A stretch of DNA of 33,581 nt, taken from Bartonella tribocorum. Its GTDB lineage: Bacteria > Pseudomonadota > Alphaproteobacteria > Rhizobiales > Rhizobiaceae. Numbering within the stretch: the first letter of the stretch is position 1; the number at the start of each line of letters is the position of its first letter. The stretch is taken from the NCBI RefSeq assembly GCF_002777915.1, contig NZ_NJGE01000005.1, positions 84,688 through 118,268 on the forward strand. Direction: 5' to 3'. Of the stretch, positions 25,910 to 33,581 are shown in pieces. The translations under genes were made by a program, and so were the position numbers. The notes under the pieces were generated by a model, which saw nothing but the letters and a program-made list of their open reading frames with translations, was not told where the DNA came from and made no database searches.

Positions 25910-26914
25910 ATGGTAATACAGAAAATAACGGATGAAGGTGCTCTTGGGCAACGTCTTGATCAGTGGCTCGCAAAACAATATCATGATGTGCTCTCACGTT
26001 CGCGTTTGCAAACCCTCATCCGTGAAGGCTGTCTTAAAATTGATGGTCAATTCATAAAGGAACCAAAAACAAAATTAAAATCTAACCAAATAATTGAATT
26101 GGCAATGCCTAACCTTCGTGATGCAGAACCTAACGCTGAAGCCATTGCATTGGACATCCTGTATGAAGATGATCATGTCATTGTTATTAACAAACCAGCA
26201 GGTCTTGTTGTTCATCCTGGCAATGGTAATTGGACTGGTACGTTGGTTAATGCCCTTATCTACCACTGTGGGAATAGTTTATCTGGTATAGGGGGTGTTA
26301 AACGCCCTGGCATTGTCCACCGTCTTGATAAAAATACAAGCGGTGTTATGGTCGTTGCAAAAAATGATCTGGCTCACAAAAGTCTCAGTGCTCAATTTTC
26401 TGATCATGGACGTACCTGCGCACTAGATCGACGCTATCATGCCTTGATTTGGGGGACACCTCACCGCAATGTCTGGACAATTGATGCATCACTTGGCCGT
26501 TCGCCCCATAACCGAACCAAGCAAGCTGTCGTCCAGAACCAAAACCCTCGTGCACGTCATGCTGTTACACATTTTTCTCTACTTGAAAAATATGGTACTT
26601 ATGCAGACTCAACGTCTTTTGCTAGCCTTCTGGAATGTCGTCTAGAAACCGGACGCACCCATCAGATCCGTGTTCATATGGCGCATATCGGACATCCTCT
26701 CATCGGTGATACGGTTTATGGAAATGCTTTTAAAACAAAATCAAACATCCTTAATCCCACTATTAAAAATGCAATCGACCAATTCCATCGACAAGCACTT
26801 CATGCTGTAAGTCTTACCTTTGAACATCCTGCTTCCGGTAAAGTTATGTCATTTTCCGCACCGCTACCTCAAGATATGGCTCAACTTATTAAACATTTTA
26901 AAAAAATGAATTGA
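25910..26914 (+). CDS. rluD: RluD-type 23S rRNA pseudouridine synthase
   Basis: 334 residues. An S4 RNA-binding domain (about 14-70, LGQRLDQWL and SRLQTLIREG) is followed by the RsuA/RluA catalytic fold. The catalytic Asp is D140 in HRLDKNTSGVMVVAK. Further family motifs are NKPAGLVVHPG and ETGRTHQIRVHMAHIGHPLIGDTVYG. S4 plus this order is the RluD layout; RluD modifies helix 69 of 23S rRNA. The start has AGGAATC 6 bases upstream. The RluC paralogue is the main alternative. Confidence 0.85.
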   Translation: MVIQKITDEGALGQRLDQWLAKQYHDVLSRSRLQTLIREGCLKIDGQFIKEPKTKLKSNQIIELAMPNLRDAEPNAEAIALDILYEDDHVIVINKPAGLVVHPGNGNWTGTLVNALIYHCGNSLSGIGGVKRPGIVHRLDKNTSGVMVVAKNDLAHKSLSAQFSDHGRTCALDRRYHALIWGTPHRNVWTIDASLGRSPHNRTKQAVVQNQNPRARHAVTHFSLLEKYGTYADSTSFASLLECRLETGRTHQIRVHMAHIGHPLIGDTVYGNAFKTKSNILNPTIKNAIDQFHRQALHAVSLTFEHPASGKVMSFSAPLPQDMAQLIKHFKKMN

Positions 26915-26966
26915 AACTTTTCTTCGTCTCAAGATTTCACAATAAAATATCTTTTTTTGAACAAAA

Positions 26967-26995
26967 TTGAAAAATATGCTAAAGTGAGGTTATAA
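26967..26995 (+). promoter_or_regulatory. Promoter for rpoH
   Basis: TTGAAA (26967-26972), 17-base spacer, TTATAA (26990-26995), about 70 bases before the rpoH start. A perfect small dyad GATAGT-TG-ACTATC follows at 26997-27010, near the expected transcript start, and could be an operator or 5' stem. Confidence 0.5.
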
Positions 26996-27064
26996 GGATA
27001 GTTGACTATCTTAAAACATGGAATTTGCCTTATTTAGGGAATTCAGATAAAAGGAGGGTGCTAT

Positions 27065-27949
27065 ATGGCCCATATGAATTTGTTATCAGTCATCACAAGT
27101 GATGGTGGATTAAATCGTTACTTGGAAGAAGTGCGTCGTTTTCCGATGCTTGAGCCAAAAGAAGAGTATATGCTCGCTCAGCGTTACCGTGAGCATAATG
27201 ATCTAAAAGCTGCACATAGGCTGGTTACCAGCCATTTGCGTCTCGTCGCTAAAATCGCCATGGGATATCGAGGGTACGGACTCCCCATTGGGGAAGTCAT
27301 TTCTGAGGGCAATATCGGACTTATGCAGGCTGTTAAACGTTTTGAACCAGAGCGTGGTTTTCGTCTTGCAACCTATGCAATATGGTGGATTAAAGCATCA
27401 ATCCAGGAATATGTATTGCGGTCTTGGAGTTTAGTGAAAATGGGGACAACAGCCAATCAAAAGCGCTTGTTCTTCAACCTTCGTAAGTTAAAGAATAAAC
27501 TTCAAGCTCTTGATAGCGGCGATCTCAATGGAGAACAAGTAAAAGAAATTGCGACCCAGTTGAATGTCACAGAAGATGAAGTTGTATCGATGAATCGCCG
27601 ACTTGGTGGTGATACTTCACTCAACGCACCCCTTCGTACAAAAGAAGGAGAAAACAGTGAGTTGCAAGATTGGTTGGTAGATGAATCTAACAATCAAGAA
27701 CAAACTTTAATTGAGAAAAGTGAATTGGAAAATCGTCGTTCCATGCTTGTCAATGCTATGAACAATCTCAATGATCGCGAAAGGCGTATATTCGAAGCAC
27801 GTCGTTTAAATGATATACCATTAACTCTAGAGGAACTCTCTGGTGAATTTAACATTAGTCGAGAACGAGTGAGACAGATTGAAATGCGTGCATTTGAAAA
27901 GGTACAAAACTCTATCAGAGATTTTGCTTTATCTCAAAGTCAAGTATAA
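27065..27949 (+). CDS. rpoH: RNA polymerase sigma-32 (heat-shock) factor RpoH
   Basis: 294 residues. Region 2 is intact (EGNIGLMQAVKRFEPERGFRLATYAIWWIKASIQEYVL). The RpoH-specific box follows (QKRLFFNLRKLK, about 132-143), and region 4 ends with the helix-turn-helix LTLEELSGEFNISRERVRQIEMRAFEKVQ. It directs polymerase to heat-shock promoters. AAAGGAGG sits 7 bases before the ATG at 27065; a second ATG (27074) is less well placed. Monocistronic, with its own promoter. Hyphomicrobiales often carry two RpoH paralogues and this could be either. Confidence 0.93.
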   Translation: MAHMNLLSVITSDGGLNRYLEEVRRFPMLEPKEEYMLAQRYREHNDLKAAHRLVTSHLRLVAKIAMGYRGYGLPIGEVISEGNIGLMQAVKRFEPERGFRLATYAIWWIKASIQEYVLRSWSLVKMGTTANQKRLFFNLRKLKNKLQALDSGDLNGEQVKEIATQLNVTEDEVVSMNRRLGGDTSLNAPLRTKEGENSELQDWLVDESNNQEQTLIEKSELENRRSMLVNAMNNLNDRERRIFEARRLNDIPLTLEELSGEFNISRERVRQIEMRAFEKVQNSIRDFALSQSQV

Positions 27950-28141
27950 AACTCTAGATTAGGTATGAAGCCAATTGTTTGCATATTCTTAAATTGAAAA
28001 TGAGAAAAATGGCTGTTGGCTTTGTACTGGTGGTGACCTCTCAAATTCTTTGTGAGTTATTAGTGTGTAAGCTTTATTGAATACGTTTAAGTATAACTGA
28101 TAAAAACAGATGGTGAGAAATAACCTTTATCTTATTTGCAT

Positions 28142-29560
28142 CTATGTTTTATTTTTTTGATCAAGAACTGTTAACTTATCTTGTTGTGCAAGCCATTTTT
28201 CAATAGCTTCATTAAAAATAGACTCACCTGTTGGACCTTTTGCAAAGGTGAGTTCATTTATGCGTCCGTTTTTATCCGTTAACACCAAACGCATCCAACG
28301 TAATTCTCGCATCAATTGTAAATTTCGGTCGAGAAATGGGTGATTCCTACTCAATGCAATAAGAAAAAAATCATCATTAATCTTTGTGGAAACAGTTCTT
28401 GTTAAAGCCTGCCCAATGGAGTGTTCACTTGCTTTAAAGGTTAAAGCTTGAACATTGCTTATAGCTTTGCCTGAAAATTTATCAGAAAGAATAAAAATAA
28501 GGTCCATAATATATGCCGCAGGAAATGACTGATCGGTATTACGACGTAAAATTAACCGTAATGATAGCCCTTCATCGGGAATTGTTATATCACCTTGTAT
28601 AGCCACTTCTTCTGAAGCCCCCTTTACATGAGATTCCCTTATAAGCGTCCAGCGAGCGCTTCCCGTTGCTACCTTTTCTGCATCATAATTTGTACGTGCT
28701 TGATAAAAAACAGCTTCACCTGATTTTTCAAGAGATTGCAAATTGTTCGCAACAACTGTTGAAGTTCCTTCTTCATCGGAAGAATCTGCTGCTTGTTTTA
28801 AGCCAACATCAACTTCACTCCCATCCTCTAATAAGCGTTGTGTTAACTTTCTCTTAACCGAAAGCGCTTTTGGTGCTCCGTGAAAAGCTTGAAGATTTTC
28901 CCCTAACAACTGATCATTTGATACAAATACACGTTCCCCAATAAAAAAAATACCAACAGTTAAAACAACAAAACTCACAACAGAAACAGCACTTATCACA
29001 ATACGCCTTTGTACCAATGATTTATTCGCACGACGTAAAGCTTGAGAAAAAATATGCGAAACAATATGCGGATTATCTTCTTGTGAAGGAGAAACCTTTA
29101 ACGCGCAGCCATTAACATGCTCAGAAGGCAAATAAGCGCCCATATTAACGGGCTCTGCCTCTGGTATATCTGATATACGAGGATCATCAAATACCTTGTT
29201 ATCCTTTGAATATATAACAAAATTCTGCTTGCTTTTTGTATTTACAACTGAAAATTCATTATTCTTTGATCGTATGGTTTCTTTTGTATATTTTCTATCC
29301 TCATTTAGATTTGTGGGATCCCACCCAATAACTGAAGAGAGCAACTTCTTTTCCACCGCTAAATATTCTTCTTCAACAGCTGTAATAGCACCTCGAAGAA
29401 TCTTTCTTTGTTCCTCTGCTATTGTTTGCGGCATTTTCGCTGTTAAAAATTGATGTTCTAACGTTTCGATAGCCCGTTTATAAATCCGCTTACGCACTTG
29501 TGGTGTAACATTATTTTGCGCATCAATTGTTTTTTTTAAGATTCCAACGAAATCTACCAT
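28142..29560 (-). CDS. Conserved one-TM protein upstream-paired with purA, function unknown
   Basis: 472 residues from ATG 29560. Layout: an N-terminal helical domain (1-75, ITAVEEEYLAVEKKLLSSVIGW), a polar variable stretch (80-180), one membrane helix (about 187-208, IVISAVSVVSFVVLTVGIFFIG), then a C-terminal domain of about 260 residues. The latter has ARTNYDAEKVATGSARWTLI and repeated beta-like segments, probably outside the cytoplasm. I recall similar proteins encoded beside purA in related alphaproteobacteria, but no function is known to me. It is downstream of purA in the same direction, 237 bases away. The polar linker suggests a tether between a cytosolic and a periplasmic part. Confidence 0.7.
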   Translation of the reverse strand: MVDFVGILKKTIDAQNNVTPQVRKRIYKRAIETLEHQFLTAKMPQTIAEEQRKILRGAITAVEEEYLAVEKKLLSSVIGWDPTNLNEDRKYTKETIRSKNNEFSVVNTKSKQNFVIYSKDNKVFDDPRISDIPEAEPVNMGAYLPSEHVNGCALKVSPSQEDNPHIVSHIFSQALRRANKSLVQRRIVISAVSVVSFVVLTVGIFFIGERVFVSNDQLLGENLQAFHGAPKALSVKRKLTQRLLEDGSEVDVGLKQAADSSDEEGTSTVVANNLQSLEKSGEAVFYQARTNYDAEKVATGSARWTLIRESHVKGASEEVAIQGDITIPDEGLSLRLILRRNTDQSFPAAYIMDLIFILSDKFSGKAISNVQALTFKASEHSIGQALTRTVSTKINDDFFLIALSRNHPFLDRNLQLMRELRWMRLVLTDKNGRINELTFAKGPTGESIFNEAIEKWLAQQDKLTVLDQKNKT

Positions 29561-29797
29561 TTCCTCTATAATCTCTCTTAAACTGAGAAAAGAAACCTCA
29601 GCCCTAAAGCCAAAACACCTTTTAGCCTCATAAATTAATTGTCATTTATATTGGTGCAACTATCGTAATAATATAAAATGAATATGAAAAATAAACAATG
29701 TTATTTTACACCTCTCTCTCATGCGCTCTTAAAAACGCTCTTTGTTAAAAGACATAGAAATGCATAAAGAATCCATATGGAAACTTAAAAACAATAA

Positions 29798-31477
<1,680 letters not shown>

Positions 31478-32641
31478 TTAAAGCTGTGCTTTTTCAACTT
31501 GGAACGCCCATTCAAGCCATTGTGTTAAAATTTCGAGATCGGAAGCCTCAATTGTTATACCCGCCCAAATTCGAAGCCCAGGAGGCGCATCGCGATACGA
31601 ACCGATATCATAAGCAACACCTTCCTCATCAAGACGATTCACAACCGCTTTTATAAAAGACACTCGCTTTTCAGTATCTAAAGCAGTAATCACTGGATCT
31701 ACAATATCTAAACAAATAGATGTGTTAGAACGCACTTCAGGATCTTTTGCTAAATATTCTAACCATGGTGTTTTACGAACAAAAGCATCAAGTACAGAAA
31801 AGTTTTTCTCAACCCGCGCTCTTAATGCCGCTGCACCTCCTAGAGACTTTGCCCACTTCAACCCATCAAGAAAATCCTCAACACAAAGCATAGAAGGCGT
31901 ATTGATTATCTTTCCTTTAAAAATATCTTCATTCAATTTTCCATTTTTTGTCATACAGAAAAGTTGAGGCATAGGCCAAGCTGGAACATGATTCTCAAGC
32001 CTCTCAACAGCACGAGGGCTTAAAATTACCATACCATGAGCCGCTTCACCTCCCAAAACTTTTTGCCACGAAAAAGTAACAACATCTAATTTTGAAAAAT
32101 CAAGATATTGCGCAAAAGCTGCCGATGTTGCATCACAAATGGTCAATCCTGCCCGCTTATCCGGAATGAAATCTGCATTAGGAATACGCACACCAGAAGT
32201 TGTCCCATTCCATGTAAAAACAACATCACGATCAAAATTAAGTTGGGTTAAATCTGGTATTTCACCATATGGGGCTTCAAAACGGCGCACATCAGAAAGT
32301 TTTAATTGCTCGACAACATCTTTATTCCACCCAAATCCAAAACTTTCCCACGCTGCCATATCAATGCCACGCTCACCTAATAAAGACCATAGGGAAGCTT
32401 CAACAGCACCGGTATCTGAACCTGGCATAATTCCTACACGATGCTCAGAAGGAACCTCAAGAATCTCACGGGTTAAATTAACAACTTCAGCAAGTTTTAA
32501 TTCTGCTTCTCTCGATCTATGCGAACGCCCAACTAAAGCATTTTTAAGAACATCAAAAGTCCACCCAGGCCGTTTGCTACAAGGACCTGAAGAAAAATTA
32601 GTATTCTTGGGACGACTGCTTGGTTTTTGTAACATTATCAT
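31478..32641 (-). CDS. serC: Phosphoserine aminotransferase, SerC
   Basis: 387 residues from ATG 32641, chosen because GGGGAG lies 5 bases upstream; the open frame to 32710 lacks such support. The PLP lysine is K194 in TFSWQKVLGGEAAHG. Further support comes from FSSGPCSKRPGW at the N-terminus, IMPGSDTGAVEASLW and VFTWNGTTSGVRIP. It makes 3-phosphoserine from 3-phosphohydroxypyruvate and glutamate in serine (and pyridoxal phosphate) synthesis. The sequence fits the longer alphaproteobacterial SerC subgroup (about 390 residues). Confidence 0.95.
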   Translation of the reverse strand: MIMLQKPSSRPKNTNFSSGPCSKRPGWTFDVLKNALVGRSHRSREAELKLAEVVNLTREILEVPSEHRVGIMPGSDTGAVEASLWSLLGERGIDMAAWESFGFGWNKDVVEQLKLSDVRRFEAPYGEIPDLTQLNFDRDVVFTWNGTTSGVRIPNADFIPDKRAGLTICDATSAAFAQYLDFSKLDVVTFSWQKVLGGEAAHGMVILSPRAVERLENHVPAWPMPQLFCMTKNGKLNEDIFKGKIINTPSMLCVEDFLDGLKWAKSLGGAAALRARVEKNFSVLDAFVRKTPWLEYLAKDPEVRSNTSICLDIVDPVITALDTEKRVSFIKAVVNRLDEEGVAYDIGSYRDAPPGLRIWAGITIEASDLEILTQWLEWAFQVEKAQL

Positions 32642-33044
32642 TATTTCTCCCCTTTTTAGATGTTTTTCTTCCTTTATAAAGAAAAACAAATTGTTATAAA
32701 GACTAATCAAGAGTCTTTTTAGAAAAAAGTCAAAAATGTTTTCTATTATTTCGTAGGCTTAAAAATCACGGAAATTTTGTAAAAAAATCTTTCTAAATCA
32801 TGCCTCTCAATTGATTCTTTTATTTTTTTTCGTATCATCACCACGATAAGATAGCATTCTGATAACGATAACACTAACGTATCACAGCATACCTATCAAG
32901 TTTATTTTACGATAAAGATTCATTGATAATTCTCTAGAATAGAGAGATAAACTTATTAAAAAATCAATTATTTTTCTTTTGATGACTGGACAGAGAAAAT
33001 TTTAATGTTATAACCGCACACGCTCTATATTTTTTATGGGGCAT
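32642..33044. other. Spacer between serC and tRNA-Phe
   Basis: About 400 very AT-rich bases without a gene. It must contain the divergent promoters of serC (- strand) and tRNA-Phe (+ strand). Confidence 0.4.
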
Positions 33045-33120
<76 letters not shown>

Positions 33121-33220
33121 CTCCTTTTTTTATTAAACATAACTTATTGATTCTAAACATCTTTTTTAAGGTACGGGGTGTGTAGATAAAAGTATGGGAA
33201 TAGGACTTTCTGATATTCCT

Positions 33221-33581
33221 CTATAGGACGCCTGTTTTTTTACCGATTTCCTCGAACAGTTTTTTTAGTTTTGCTAAGTCTTCTTGTGAAAAATTCTCTA
33301 AGTTTCTAACAAATATACCAATAATTTCACCGCGAAATGGGTCTGAAGATTTGATTGTAAAACTCTTGCGACATGCATAGGCTTCTTTTCTTAACAATGA
33401 AGCCTTCTCTTGATCTAAACCGTACAGCTCTATGATCTTCTCTTCCATACCAACCGGTACTGATTTCTTGCCAATTTCTACAGAAGATAAAAACGCTACA
33501 GATATACCTAATGTCTTAGCCATATCTAAGAGGCGTTCTGAGTGATCAATGCGAAGTTTACGTAAAATTTTACCAAAAGAT
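33221..33581 (-). CDS. XRE-family helix-turn-helix regulator, 5' end outside window
   Basis: At least 119 residues, open to the right edge. The visible N-terminal part FGKILRKLRIDHSERLLDMA followed by KTLGISVAFLSSVEIGKKSV is a classic XRE/Cro-type helix-turn-helix. The C-terminal half ends in FSQEDLAKLKKLFEEIGKKTGVL, a helical segment that could mediate dimerisation or partner binding. An ATG at 33523 exists but would cut off the first helix, so the true start lies further upstream. A phage-type repressor or antitoxin are both possible; no partner is visible downstream. Confidence 0.75.
   Translation of the reverse strand, partial: SFGKILRKLRIDHSERLLDMAKTLGISVAFLSSVEIGKKSVPVGMEEKIIELYGLDQEKASLLRKEAYACRKSFTIKSSDPFRGEIIGIFVRNLENFSQEDLAKLKKLFEEIGKKTGVL

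Overview
This window looks like a Bartonella (Hyphomicrobiales) chromosome segment. It is AT-rich and carries alphaproteobacterial housekeeping genes: pyrD, mscL, an FtsK-type translocase, an rluD-type synthase, rpoH, purA and serC. Its tRNA-His lacks G-1 and has A73, a recognised alphaproteobacterial oddity. The genus call is inference from gene content and protein similarity; no search was run.

Region 1 (1-8253, + strand) is an accessory operon that enters from the left edge. In order it holds: a JmjC/cupin_8-like 2-oxoglutarate oxygenase (5' end outside the window), a frameshifted SgrR/SBP_bac_5-like solute-binding protein without signal peptide, a ThiF/MccB-like adenylating enzyme with an N-terminal clamp-like domain, an aKG-HExxH-type peptide hydroxylase broken by a stop codon, a second JmjC-like oxygenase, an MFS exporter, a HemW/HutW-like radical SAM enzyme and a second MFS protein. 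Genes overlap or are a few bases apart. This reads as a biosynthesis-and-export cluster for a modified peptide or amino-acid product. I do not recognise the combination as a named system. Two genes carry a frame lesion and the ThiF motif has Arg replaced by Cys, so it may be decaying or use recoding. No precursor gene is certain; a 44-codon ORF at 8356-8490 is a weak candidate.

Region 2 (8913-15624, - strand) is an array of multi-pass membrane proteins headed by a small Gly-rich protein (15191-15499). It contains a tandem duplication (14204-15103 and 13191-14102) and a diverged third relative (11188-12075). It also contains a YhfC/CPBP-like glutamic intramembrane-protease homologue (10271-11185) with a degenerate, split paralogue (12532-12903 plus 12068-12535). 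A truncated Gly/Ala-rich, colicin-V-like peptide end lies at 13039-13194, and two copies of a hairpin precede the duplicated genes. A bacteriocin-like peptide and immunity array is a reasonable hypothesis. Two further small membrane proteins (one DUF6622-like) end the array.

Region 3 (16039-33581) is mostly conserved core: tRNA-His, pyrD, mscL, a PAS histidine kinase, a soluble FtsK, an aldehyde dehydrogenase, an RluD-type synthase, rpoH, a one-TM conserved protein, purA, serC, tRNA-Phe and a partial XRE regulator at the right edge. Long AT-rich spacers (17350-18124, 20393-21406) hold only degenerate sequence.
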